Source of the DNA: Sphingosinicella sp. BN140058
GTDB lineage: Bacteria; Pseudomonadota; Alphaproteobacteria; Sphingomonadales; Sphingomonadaceae
Assembly (NCBI RefSeq): GCF_004135585.1
Contig: NZ_CP035501.1
Location: 186,001-250,000, forward strand
Reading direction: 5' to 3'
DNA: 64,000 nucleotides
Shown in pieces: positions 35,388-43,349 of this stretch (position 1 is its first letter; each line of letters begins with the position of its first letter). A program made the position numbers and the translations under genes. A model generated the notes under the pieces. It had not been told where the DNA came from. It did no database searches and saw only the letters and a list, made by a program, of their open reading frames with translations.

Positions 35388-36824
35388 TCAGAGTTCCCAG
35401 CCGGCGCGATATTGCCGATCGAGGAAGGCATTGGCCTCGGCCGAATTGGTCACCCGGCCGGCCGCGCCGTCATATTCGATCGGCTGTTCGGCGCGCAGCG
35501 CAACGACGCCGAGCAGCATCGTCTCGTTGAGCAGGCCCGCTTCCGCGAACGGATTGGAGATCTTCTCCTCGCCGCGGATCGCGCGGATCCAGTTCATCTC
35601 GTGGCCACCCATGCCTTCGCGGATACGGGGCAGCGACTGCGGAATGGCGGCGGCGCGCTCTTCGAGCCCCTCGCCGATCAAGGTCGGATTGGAGCCGTAG
35701 GTTTCGTGCATCAGCATGCCGCGCTCGCCGACGAACAGGACGCCGCCGCCCGGATCCATGCTCTTGCCGGCCGGGAGGCCGAGCGGCGTCGGCGGCATCA
35801 GGCCGCCGTCATACCAGGTGATGTGCACCGGACCCGCCTTGGCCTTGCCGAATTCGTAATGGGTTACGCTGGCGAGCGGATAGGAGGTGATTTCCGCCGG
35901 CGGCTTGCCGTCCCAGGCGTTGGTGTCTCCGCCCCAACGGCTGTGGCGGGTCTCGATTCGGGTCGGCAGCCCGGTCTCCAGCGCCCAGACCGGGAAATCG
36001 AGCAGGTGGGCACCCATGTCGCCGAGCGCGCCGACGCCGAACGGCTGCCATCCCCGCCAATTGAAATGCGCGTAATCGGGGTGGTAGCCCCAATCGACGT
36101 TGGCCGGGCCGACCCAGAGATCCCAGTCGAGGCTGGCCGGGGGCTCGACCGCGGCGGGACGTGCCTCGCCCTGCGGCCAGACCGGACGATTGGTCCAGAC
36201 GTGCACTTCGCGCACGGCGCCGAGCAGGCCGCCGCGGACGAGTTCGACCACCCGGCGGCCGTCGTCACCCGAATGGCCCTGATTGCCCATCTGAGTGACG
36301 AGCTTGGGATTCTTGGCGGCCAGATCGAGCAGCATGCGGCCTTCGCGAACGCTGTAGGTCAGCGGCTTCTGAACATAGACGTGGAGGCCCCGCTCCATCG
36401 CCGCTCTGGCGGCGAGCGCGTGATGGTGATCTGGGGTGGCGATCAGCACCGCATCGATGTCCTTGCGGCGATCGAGCATGCGGCGATAGTCGGCAAACTT
36501 CGCGGCCTTGTCGTAGGCGGCCTTGAGCGCGACCCGCTCCGGCGCGACGACACCGTTGCTGCCGGGCCGGAACGATTCGGCGACATGTTCGAAATCGACA
36601 TCGGCGAGCGCGACGATATTCTGGCTGGTGAGCTTCGACATGTTGCTCGCGCCCATGCCGCCGGCGCCGATCACCGCCACATTCACCTTGTCGCTCGGCG
36701 CGATCTTGCGAGTCGCGGCGAATGCGCCGCCCGGTAGGGCGGCAAGCCCAGCCGCCGCCGCGGAGCCGGCGATGAAGCTGCGCCTTGTCGTCGCCTGCGC
36801 TCCGCGATGATCGTTGCCGTCCAT
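35388..36824 (-). CDS. Tat-exported Gfo/Idh/MocA-family oxidoreductase
   Basis: A 478-residue NAD(P)-dependent sugar oxidoreductase with a twin-arginine signal (TTRRSFIAGSAAAAGLAALP, residues 12-31) and export to the periplasm. The Rossmann fold follows (VNVAVIGAGGMGASNM), then the family catalytic segment around HVYVQKPLTYSVREGRML (the Lys of EKP-like QKP), MGNQGHSGDDGRRVVELV and the C-terminal alpha/beta domain. It is divergent from two DUF1080 genes across 97 bp. Family members so placed oxidise the 3-OH of glycosides, making 3-keto sugars that DUF1080 enzymes cleave. Confidence 0.88.
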   Translation of the reverse strand: MDGNDHRGAQATTRRSFIAGSAAAAGLAALPGGAFAATRKIAPSDKVNVAVIGAGGMGASNMSKLTSQNIVALADVDFEHVAESFRPGSNGVVAPERVALKAAYDKAAKFADYRRMLDRRKDIDAVLIATPDHHHALAARAAMERGLHVYVQKPLTYSVREGRMLLDLAAKNPKLVTQMGNQGHSGDDGRRVVELVRGGLLGAVREVHVWTNRPVWPQGEARPAAVEPPASLDWDLWVGPANVDWGYHPDYAHFNWRGWQPFGVGALGDMGAHLLDFPVWALETGLPTRIETRHSRWGGDTNAWDGKPPAEITSYPLASVTHYEFGKAKAGPVHITWYDGGLMPPTPLGLPAGKSMDPGGGVLFVGERGMLMHETYGSNPTLIGEGLEERAAAIPQSLPRIREGMGGHEMNWIRAIRGEEKISNPFAEAGLLNETMLLGVVALRAEQPIEYDGAAGRVTNSAEANAFLDRQYRAGWEL

Positions 36825-36921
36825 AAAGCCACTCCCTTTATCGGTTTGCGCTCATGTGGCCGAGCGACACCCTTGAGAGCAAGTCTGTACTGACAGCGTC
36901 GGACAATGTTACGAGCCCCCC

Positions 36922-37695
36922 ATGATGATTGCAGCTGCACTCGCCCTGCTCGCGCAGGCCCCCGCCTCGGCGCCCGCCGCCGATCCCGCCAAGCCCCGCC
37001 CGGAGGATACCGAGCAGTGGAAGCCGGTGCCGAAGCTGGTCCAGCCCGGCCCGGCCGTCGAAATCGCACCGCCGTCGGATGCGATCGTGCTGCTCGGCAA
37101 TGCCGGCCTTGGCGAATGGGTGTCGGTCAAGGACGGCGCACCGGCCCAGTGGCAGTTCGACAAGGGCGTGATGACGGTCAAGAAAGGCACCGGCAACATC
37201 CAGACCAAGCGCAGCTTCAACAATTACCAGCTTCACCTCGAATGGCGGATCCCCGCCGGGATCAGCGGGTCCGGCCAGGCGCGCGGCAATAGCGGCCTGT
37301 TCGTTGCGTCCACGGGCGGCGGCGACGCCGGCTACGAACTCCAGATCCTCGACAGCTATCAGAACGAGACCTACGTCAACGGCCAGGCCGGCAGCATCTA
37401 CAAGCAGTTCCCGCCGCTCGCCAACGCGATGCGCAAGCCCGGCGAGTGGCAGAGCTACGACGTCGTCTGGACCGCGCCGACCTTCAGCAGCGACGGCGCC
37501 CTGAAGAGCCCGGCCCGCATCACCGTGTTCCACAACGGCGTGCTGATCCAGGACAATACCGCCCTGCGCGGCGAGACGACCTATGTGGGCCAGCCGCAGT
37601 ACAAGGCGCACGGCCCGTCTCCGATCAAGCTGCAGGACCATGGCGATCCGAGCCAGCCGATCAGCTTCCGCAACATCTGGATCCGCGAGCTCTGA
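36922..37695 (+). CDS. exported DUF1080 protein (3-keto-glycoside hydrolase-like)
   Basis: A 257-residue beta-sandwich protein. A short signal region (MMIAAALALLAQAPASAPAA) is followed by the DUF1080 concanavalin-like fold: QFDKGVMTVKKGTGNIQTKR, NNYQLHLEWRIPAG, RGNSGLFVAS, GYELQILDSY and a C-terminal GPSPIKLQDHGDPSQPISFR followed by NIWIREL. DUF1080 members include hydrolases/lyases of 3-keto-disaccharides. Its stop overlaps the apparent CTG start of the second DUF1080 gene. Confidence 0.85.
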   Translation: MMIAAALALLAQAPASAPAADPAKPRPEDTEQWKPVPKLVQPGPAVEIAPPSDAIVLLGNAGLGEWVSVKDGAPAQWQFDKGVMTVKKGTGNIQTKRSFNNYQLHLEWRIPAGISGSGQARGNSGLFVASTGGGDAGYELQILDSYQNETYVNGQAGSIYKQFPPLANAMRKPGEWQSYDVVWTAPTFSSDGALKSPARITVFHNGVLIQDNTALRGETTYVGQPQYKAHGPSPIKLQDHGDPSQPISFRNIWIREL

Positions 37696-38471
37696 AGCGG
37701 ATCGTCCTTCCCGTAGTGGCGGCGGCTCTTGCGGCCGCCGCACCGGCCGCCGACCGCCCGGCGGGCGGATGGCGGCCGCTCTTCGATGGCAAGTCGCTTG
37801 ACGGCTGGACGCCCAAGATCACCGGCCAGGCGCTGGGTGCCGACCCGCTCGGCACGTTCATCGTCGACCGCGGCACAATCCGGGTTTCCTACGCACATTA
37901 TGGCAAGTTCGCCGGGCGTTTCGGCCATCTCGCCTACCGCCTGCCGCAATCCGCCTACCGGCTGCGCTTCGAATATCGTTTCGACGGCACCTACCTGCCC
38001 GACGTCGAGGCCTGGCAGCACAGCAACAGCGGCATCATGTTTCACGGCCAGGCGCCGGAAACGATCACCCGCGACCAGCAATTTCCGGTCAGCCTGGAGT
38101 TCCAGCTGAATGGGGCCGATGGCCGGGAACCCCGCCCGACCGGCAATCTGTGCACCCCGGGCACCAATGTCGTGATCGGCGGCAAGCTCGAGACCGAGCA
38201 TTGCATTCGCTCGCGCGCAAGGACCTTTCCGAACGGGCGCTGGATCAAGGCGGAACTGGAGGTCACTCCGGACGGCCGGATCACCCACCGGATCGAGGGC
38301 GTTCCGGTGCTCACTTACTCCGCCGCGCAGCTCGACCCCGCCGATGCCGAGGCACGACCCTTGATCGATCGTGCCGGCGGCACGCTCGCGATCTCGGGCG
38401 GCTATCTCTACCTGCAAAGCGAAGGTCATCCCGTCGCGTTCAGGAAGATCGAACTGCTTCCTCTGAACTGA
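37692..38471 (+). CDS. second exported DUF1080 protein, apparent CTG start
   Basis: A 259-residue DUF1080 protein: GGWRPLFDGKSLDGWTPKIT at the mature N-terminus, FRLRFEYRFDG-like strands, WQHSNSGIMFHGQAPE, PVSLEFQLNGADG, NGRWIKAELEV and a C-terminal GGYLYLQSEGHPVAFRKIEL. A perfect signal peptide (LKRIVLPVVAAALAAAAPAA) begins at CTG 37692, which overlaps the previous stop as CTGA. There is no ATG, GTG or TTG giving the full signal peptide; the GTG at 37716 would destroy it. I therefore favour a rare CTG start coupled to the upstream gene. Confidence 0.8.
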   Translation: MKRIVLPVVAAALAAAAPAADRPAGGWRPLFDGKSLDGWTPKITGQALGADPLGTFIVDRGTIRVSYAHYGKFAGRFGHLAYRLPQSAYRLRFEYRFDGTYLPDVEAWQHSNSGIMFHGQAPETITRDQQFPVSLEFQLNGADGREPRPTGNLCTPGTNVVIGGKLETEHCIRSRARTFPNGRWIKAELEVTPDGRITHRIEGVPVLTYSAAQLDPADAEARPLIDRAGGTLAISGGYLYLQSEGHPVAFRKIELLPLN

Positions 38472-39168
38472 CGCGCTCGGCCGCCGTCTCTTCCGCCATC
38501 TTGCGCCGCCACTGCCGGCGCAGGACCGCGGCGCGGCCGGGATAACGTTCCTCCAGAAACGCCGCCGCGACGATGCGATCGCTTCGAAAGGTACGGAAAT
38601 CCTCGCGCGTTTCGCACCAGCCCACCACCACCCGGGCATGGTGAAGATAGCCGATCGCGATCGGGCGAATGGTCCGCCGGGTGACCGCCCCTTCCGCATC
38701 GCGATAGTCGAGCGCGATCTTGCGCTGGTCCCGGATGGCGCCGCGGGTCGCCGCCATGTCGATGCAATCCTCCGGCATACCGAAGCCCGGCGGCGTCGCC
38801 GAGACCGGCTCCAGCACGAACGAACGGAGGTGGGCGGGAACCGTGGCGGCGATCTTGGCGACAAGATCGTCGGCGGCGCGCGCGAGCAAAGGATCGCCGT
38901 GCCGCGCCACCCATTGCGCGCCGAGCACCGCCGCCTCGATCTCGTCGGGCGTCAGCATCAGCGGCGGCATGTCGAAAGCGCCGTCGAGAACGTATCCGAC
39001 TCCCGCCTCACCGCGGATGGGCGTGCGCTGCCCGATCAAGGCGGCGATGTCGCGGTAGACGCTCCGGCGCGAGACCTCGAGCTCGACGGCGATCGCTTCG
39101 GCGGTCACCGGCTGGCGGCTCCGCCGCAGGATCTGCACGATCTGGAACAGCCTGTCGGCCCGACGCAT
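38440..39168 (-). CDS. YafY/WYL-domain transcriptional regulator
   Basis: A 242-residue HTH-WYL regulator starting MRRADRLFQIVQILRRSRQ. The HTH_11 domain follows (VTAEAIAVELEVSRRSVYRD, IAALIGQRTPIRGEAGVGY), then the helical middle and a WYL ligand-sensing region (ALDYRDAEGAVTRRTIRPIA, ARVVVGWCETREDFRTFRSD). It overlaps the 3' end of the second DUF1080 gene by 32 bp in convergent orientation. The ligand is unknown. Confidence 0.88.
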   Translation of the reverse strand: MRRADRLFQIVQILRRSRQPVTAEAIAVELEVSRRSVYRDIAALIGQRTPIRGEAGVGYVLDGAFDMPPLMLTPDEIEAAVLGAQWVARHGDPLLARAADDLVAKIAATVPAHLRSFVLEPVSATPPGFGMPEDCIDMAATRGAIRDQRKIALDYRDAEGAVTRRTIRPIAIGYLHHARVVVGWCETREDFRTFRSDRIVAAAFLEERYPGRAAVLRRQWRRKMAEETAAERVSSEEAVRSS

Positions 39169-39604
39169 CCCCGATTCCCCCTGCCCTCGAGTCAGCAGGG
39201 TGACAGCAAGCTGCCGTTCTTTCAATCCGGGCGAACCTTGCCCAGCGGTGAGCGCGCGGGTTCACGTGCTTGGCCTGGAAGTCGGAAGCTTGAGCTCTGG
39301 CCAACGTCCTGGCTCTGCCCGGAGCAGCTCCCGCCGTCAGGGCGGAGGAAGGACGGGTGGGTGGCGACCGTGTCTTCAGCAAGTGAAGGGGCACCGGCTC
39401 GCCCCCCGTGGTTGAGGCGAGCAGGCTCGTTGACGCTGCAGAACGGCCGCCACCCCGAACATTAATCCGTTTCGGATGTAAGTCGAGCGTGGTCTCGCGG
39501 ATGTTCGTCCCACTGCGGGATTAGAGGCGCAGCGTGACGGCAGTGTTTCTCGGCAAGCCCATCTTTGAGCATCCCGGCCGCCCTTCCCGCTTTCCAGCGC
39601 GCCG
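39169..39604. other. gene-free interval of about 430 bp
   Basis: No reading frame here has convincing composition on either strand; candidate frames are Arg/Ala/Pro noise. It includes the WYL promoter region at its left end. I see no tRNA, strong hairpin-terminator or repeat. It may be a decayed gene. Confidence 0.5.
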
Positions 39605-39799
39605 TCAGTCTTCCAGATCGAGGAAGGCGACCACGTCATTGTCCGTGGCGAGCCACAGCCCTGCCTGGACTGCCTCGGGCTGTTGGCGCGCAACCGCCAG
39701 TGCCTCGCTCAACGGACCGTAGAACAGGGTCTGGGCGATGGGATCGCCTTCATCCAGATAATAGAGGCGGACGCCAGCTTGGTCCGAGACGGTGCGCAT
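39605..39799 (-). CDS. small acidic hypothetical protein (64 aa)
   Basis: From the ATG MRTVSDQAGVRLYYLDEGDP the product is 64 residues ending VVAFLDLED; a GTG eight codons upstream is an alternative. Composition (Tyr, Asp, Leu, Val) is protein-like, with VRLYYLDEGDPIAQTLFYG and AVQAGLWLATDNDVVAFLDL as alternating strand/helix segments. It follows the acyl carrier protein gene on the same strand after 75 bp. No family is recognised. Confidence 0.5.
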   Translation of the reverse strand: MRTVSDQAGVRLYYLDEGDPIAQTLFYGPLSEALAVARQQPEAVQAGLWLATDNDVVAFLDLED

Positions 39800-39874
39800 C
39801 GTCCGGCCATGCCGCTCCGGCACGGCAGGGGCAAGCCGGATGCGGAAGCGCGGCGCGGGATCTCCGATTCGAGC

Positions 39875-40114
39875 CTATCCTGCCAACTTGCTGCGGATCA
39901 GGCGGAGCGCGTCGCCGACGCAGGCGCAGCGCTCCCCTTCCTCCTCGCCGATCGGAACGCCAAGATCGTTCTCGATCAGCATGGTGAGCTCGATCACGTC
40001 GAGCGAATCGGCGCCGAGATCGTCACCGAATCGGGCCGTGTCTCCGGCGCGCTCCGGCGCAACGCCGAAATGGGCGGCGATCAATGTCCGAACGGCCTCC
40101 TCGTCCAGGGTCAT
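39875..40114 (-). CDS. acyl carrier protein (stand-alone)
   Basis: A 79-residue acyl/peptidyl carrier protein. The phosphopantetheine site is the Ser of LGADSLDVIELTM at about residue 37, followed by the acidic recognition helix. It begins MTLDEEAVRTLIAAHFGV. It is shorter and more divergent than the housekeeping AcpP, and no fatty-acid or polyketide synthase gene is adjacent. Its ATG overlaps the stop of a 57-residue protein (ATGA). A dedicated, unidentified thioester pathway partner must be elsewhere. Confidence 0.88.
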   Translation of the reverse strand: MTLDEEAVRTLIAAHFGVAPERAGDTARFGDDLGADSLDVIELTMLIENDLGVPIGEEEGERCACVGDALRLIRSKLAG

Positions 40115-40284
40115 GCCGGCAGGCTGACGCCGCGCGGATCGCCCTCGGCACCGAACACGCGATCGAGGTAGAGATCGGCGAGCTGATAATGGAGCCGGAC
40201 CTGCCGCTCGCCCGCGGCGGCCTGGGCGCAGGCAATTTCCTGCTCCGCCCGCCGATAAAAATAATCGCGATCCTCGTCGGCCAT
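40111..40284 (-). CDS. 57-aa helical protein translationally coupled to the acyl carrier protein
   Basis: A short frame starting MADEDRDYFYRRAEQEIACA, with LHYQLADLYLDRVFG in its second half. The pattern of two amphipathic helices with YRRAE and HYxLAxxYLDR is one I associate with a small uncharacterised alphaproteobacterial family. Its TGA overlaps the carrier protein's ATG. It may be a partner or chaperone of the carrier protein; this is inference from coupling. Confidence 0.7.
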   Translation of the reverse strand: MADEDRDYFYRRAEQEIACAQAAAGERQVRLHYQLADLYLDRVFGAEGDPRGVSLPA

Positions 40285-40481
40285 GAGACGCTCCCTGCCG
40301 TCAGCACATTCCCGGCGGGCGCAGGACCCGCGGCGACTCTGCTGCAGCGCAACAAAACTGCGCCGGAATGCCGCCGCAGGTCAATTGCCGGAGGTGGTGA
40401 AATCTTCGCGCCTGTTCGCGCCCCTGCCCGCGGGTGCTTGAACGTCACAAGGCAGCGCGTGGCCCGGCGCAAGCGTCCCGT

Positions 40482-41231
40482 TCAGGCCGGGACGGCGTCT
40501 AGGGCGGCAAGATCTTTCACGAAATATCGGTCGGCGAGATATTTGCGCTGGTAGCTGCGCACGTCCAGGTGAACCCAGGTCGGCGCGATATCGGCCGGCT
40601 CGAGCGACTTTCGATCGGGGGCGCTCCAGCCGATCTGGGCGTGCGCCTGCTCGACGAGGATGCCGCGCAGGCTGTTGCAGCGGGTCCGGTCGGTTCCGCC
40701 GCTGCCGATGATGTCGATGTCGATCGCCTTGCCGTGGTGGTTGGTGCTGGTGCGCTGGTGATTGGCATTGTCGATCGCGCATCGATAGGCGGAGTTGATC
40801 GTCAGCGTCCAGCCGCGGGCGCGGGCATGGAGTTGCGCGGCGCGATAGGTCCAGAGCAGCATCCGGTGGATGCCGGGATATTCGTAAAGGTGGTAGACTT
40901 CGAGCCGTTCCGGACGGCGATATTCATCCTTGAACTTGCCTCGCCCAAAGCCCGGGCAAACGCCGCATGGACAGCGCAGCAGCTTGAAATCGACCGGATT
41001 CGCCTTGGCGAAATCGGCGATCGCCGCCATCGTCTCGGCGTCGGCACGACCGTGCGGCGCCGCCATGCGCATGAACAGCCGCTGGAACGCGGTCACCTGC
41101 ATCTCCGTGCCGGGTCCGTAATCGCCGTCGGGGATGGTGCCGCGAAAGCCGGCGAGCCGCATCTGCAGTTCGACCACGGCCGCCCCGTTGTCGCCGCGCT
41201 TGAGCGCTGGGAGGATCGTCTCTCCGCTCAC
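40482..41231 (-). CDS. peptidoglycan-binding / M15-type D-Ala-D-Ala carboxypeptidase-like protein
   Basis: The GTG start (SGETILPALKRGDNGAAVVE) gives 249 residues. Residues ~5-80 are a PG_binding_1 domain (LKRGDNGAAVVELQMRLAGF, DGDYGPGTEMQVTAFQ). The rest is an M15 peptidase: LTINSAYRC, TSTNHHGKAIDIDIIG with the first His and Asp ligands, and TWVHLDVRS with the last His. No signal peptide is visible. Its GTG overlaps the stop of the membrane protein before it (GTGA); the longer frame upstream is antisense noise. It probably trims peptidoglycan peptides. Confidence 0.82.
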   Translation of the reverse strand: MSGETILPALKRGDNGAAVVELQMRLAGFRGTIPDGDYGPGTEMQVTAFQRLFMRMAAPHGRADAETMAAIADFAKANPVDFKLLRCPCGVCPGFGRGKFKDEYRRPERLEVYHLYEYPGIHRMLLWTYRAAQLHARARGWTLTINSAYRCAIDNANHQRTSTNHHGKAIDIDIIGSGGTDRTRCNSLRGILVEQAHAQIGWSAPDRKSLEPADIAPTWVHLDVRSYQRKYLADRYFVKDLAALDAVPA

Positions 41232-42523
41232 GCTTCGCCCTCCATCGGATCGATCTTGTCCGTCCAGCCGACCTCCGGATCGTCCGCCTCTCGACGATAC
41301 GGCGCACGCGGGCCGACGGACTGAGCCGGTGCGGCCTCGGCGGCGCTCGGCGCCGGCGCCGAGGCCGGGCGCACCGGCGGCGGCGCAGGAGCGACGAAGG
41401 CGGGTGCCGTCGGTTGCCGATCCTCCGAGGCCTCCTCGGGGCTCTTCTCGTGCGGCTTCACGGTCGAGCGGATCACCATGATCTTGTTGAGCAGATCGAA
41501 CCAGAAGGGGGCGCCCATCGACACCGCCAGCGCGGTCAGCAGCCAGCCAGGTATCGGACGCCAGGGCGCGTCGGGCGACGCGAGCCAGGCGCCCCAATTC
41601 CACTGCATCTGCCACGGCCAGACCAGCCGCCGCGTGTCCCAGCCGATCGGCAGGCCGAGATTGCGCACCCGGCGCTCCGCACAGCTCGTCTGGGCAATGC
41701 CGCTCGCGGCGCCCTCCGGCAGCGCGGCCGCGGCCCCGCTCGGCGTCGTCGAGGGACAGCCGAGCATGGCGAGCATCGCCTCGTTGCCGGCCGCGCCTTC
41801 GTTCTGGCGCGCCTGCGCGACGACGGCTTCGGCATCCGCGACGATGATCGATCGCAACGCATCGTCGCGATAGAGTGACTTGGCGACATGGAGCGTGTCG
41901 ATGTTGAGCAGGATCGCGGTGGCGAGACCGAGCGCGAGCAGCACCCACTGCGTTTCCTTGCGGTACCAGCCGGAAACTCGATCCATGCCGCTGTCGAACC
42001 AGGCCTGCAGGTTCAGCCGCGCCTGATCGAGATCGCCCTTGGCGTTGTCGAGTGCGATCAGCACCGCCCTGCGAACGTGCGGATCGGGGATGCGCACGAG
42101 CGCACCGCTGCGAACCGCATCCAGGGAAAGCTGATGATCGGGGAGATCATGGGCGGGATCGCCGCGCCCGGCGAGATCCATGATGGCCAGCGCGAAATTG
42201 CGCGCGGGCACATAAGCGGGAAGATTGTTGCGGAACGGCATCCGCTTCCAGCTGTCCTTGTGCTGCGAATAGCGCCGTGTGAGCCGAGCCGAATCGTAGC
42301 TGCCGCGGTAGAGCGAACTGATCAGCGGATGCTCGTAGAGCGCCTTGACCAGGCCTTCGCCACCTTCGTCCTTCAGAAGTTCTCGGATGCCCCGCTCCAG
42401 GTGAATGGCGCGGGTCTGCAGCAAGCCTTCGATCGCCTCCCGCGCCGCGGAGAGCAACACGCTGAGGATGAAGAAGAGAAAGACGAGCCCGAGCGCGACC
42501 TCGAGCAGCTCCGAACCGAACAT
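41228..42523 (-). CDS. hypothetical membrane protein (431 aa)
   Basis: Starts MFGSELLEVALGLVFLFFIL, with an N-terminal membrane helix, a second near residue 195 (WVLLALGLATAILLNIDTL), and a third near 325 (IPGWLLTALAVSMGAPFWFDLLNK). Between are cytoplasmic helical regions (AIHLERGIRELLKDEGGEGL, DNAKGDLDQARLNLQAWFDSG). The C-terminal ~90 residues are a Pro/Ala-rich disordered tail. The family is uncharacterised as far as I know. The GTGA coupling to the M15 peptidase hints at a cell-envelope role. Confidence 0.75.
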   Translation of the reverse strand: MFGSELLEVALGLVFLFFILSVLLSAAREAIEGLLQTRAIHLERGIRELLKDEGGEGLVKALYEHPLISSLYRGSYDSARLTRRYSQHKDSWKRMPFRNNLPAYVPARNFALAIMDLAGRGDPAHDLPDHQLSLDAVRSGALVRIPDPHVRRAVLIALDNAKGDLDQARLNLQAWFDSGMDRVSGWYRKETQWVLLALGLATAILLNIDTLHVAKSLYRDDALRSIIVADAEAVVAQARQNEGAAGNEAMLAMLGCPSTTPSGAAAALPEGAASGIAQTSCAERRVRNLGLPIGWDTRRLVWPWQMQWNWGAWLASPDAPWRPIPGWLLTALAVSMGAPFWFDLLNKIMVIRSTVKPHEKSPEEASEDRQPTAPAFVAPAPPPVRPASAPAPSAAEAAPAQSVGPRAPYRREADDPEVGWTDKIDPMEGEA

Positions 42524-42737
42524 TGCCGTCCCCCCTCATGCGCCGCCCCAACGACCCTCAGGAGGTTAACCGCATTCGCCCGTGGTCGAAAGAGCCGCTC
42601 ACCGGCGACTTGATCCATTTTGGCAGGCAGCCGTGCGGCTCCGGCCGCTTCGCACGGGAGCGATGGAAACGAGAACGAGCGAGAGTCGGATACGCGAAAG
42701 ATGGTGGCCGCGCGATGAGGCCAGGAGTGCGGCGCGG

Positions 42738-43160
42738 TCAGGCGGCGCGGCGCGCTGCGCTGCTGCGGAGGGCGAGGCTCGTCGCGGCTTCGAAGGAAAC
42801 GACATTGCCGGTGAGGGTCCGCGTGGTCGAGGCAGCGGCGGCCGCGGCCTTATAGGCGGCGATCATCTGCGCCTTGGAGCTGTTCGCGCCGAGCGCGCCG
42901 ACCATCTTGACCGTGCGGCCGGTGGCGGGGCGCAAGCCCGCGGCCGCGCTGGGCCGGGCCAGGGCGGCCACCTCCGGCGAGGGCGTGCGGCGGTGCGGGA
43001 TCTGGTCGCTGATCTTGCCGGGCTGGGCGGCGATCGCACGTTTGGCAAGCTCGCGGGTCTTTCCTCGACCAAGGCCGAGCGCACGGAGATGCGCGCCACG
43101 ATCATCGCTCGTCAGCCGGCCGTCCAAGGCAATAATGATCTTGGGTGCGCTGGCGGCCAT
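42738..43160 (-). CDS. hypothetical protein (140 aa)
   Basis: Starts MAASAPKIIIALDGRLTSDD after a GGGAGAG ribosome site. The N-terminal 40 residues look ordered (IIIALDGRL, LRALGLGRGKTRELAKRAI); the rest is Ala/Ser/Thr/Pro-rich, with no Cys, Trp or Tyr clusters and no membrane segment. I do not recognise it. The 214 bp between it and the membrane-protein gene hold no other gene. Confidence 0.5.
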   Translation of the reverse strand: MAASAPKIIIALDGRLTSDDRGAHLRALGLGRGKTRELAKRAIAAQPGKISDQIPHRRTPSPEVAALARPSAAAGLRPATGRTVKMVGALGANSSKAQMIAAYKAAAAAASTTRTLTGNVVSFEAATSLALRSSAARRAA

Positions 43161-43297
43161 CGTGTCTCTCCCGATCTGCAATTCGTCGTGGTCCCGTCTT
43201 CGGACCGGCCTGCACGGAATGCATGATCTTCGGTCGGAATCACAGATCCGGGAGGTTACGTAAGGGTTCGCGCGTACCGGTCGCGGCCGCGACGGCG

Positions 43298-43316
43298 GCC
43301 CCCGCTTTGAGGGGGC
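43298..43316 (-). terminator. possible terminator hairpin after the LOV-kinase gene
   Basis: The arms GCCCCC and GGGGGC flank a 7-base loop about 34 bases past the kinase stop. There is no U-tract. Weak support. Confidence 0.3.
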
Positions 43317-43349
43317 TGTTCTTCCCTATAGGACGGAACGGACGCGCGG

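Noticed and set aside
33644..35530. A 628-codon plus-strand frame opposite the PRTase/kinase fusion
   Set aside because: Shadow frame with charged, motif-free composition. The minus-strand protein has coherent hydrophobic patterns and domain-like motifs.
40482..41948. A long fused frame extending the M15 peptidase upstream
   Set aside because: The upstream half is antisense-like noise inside the membrane-protein gene; the GTG at 41231 with GTGA overlap explains the start.
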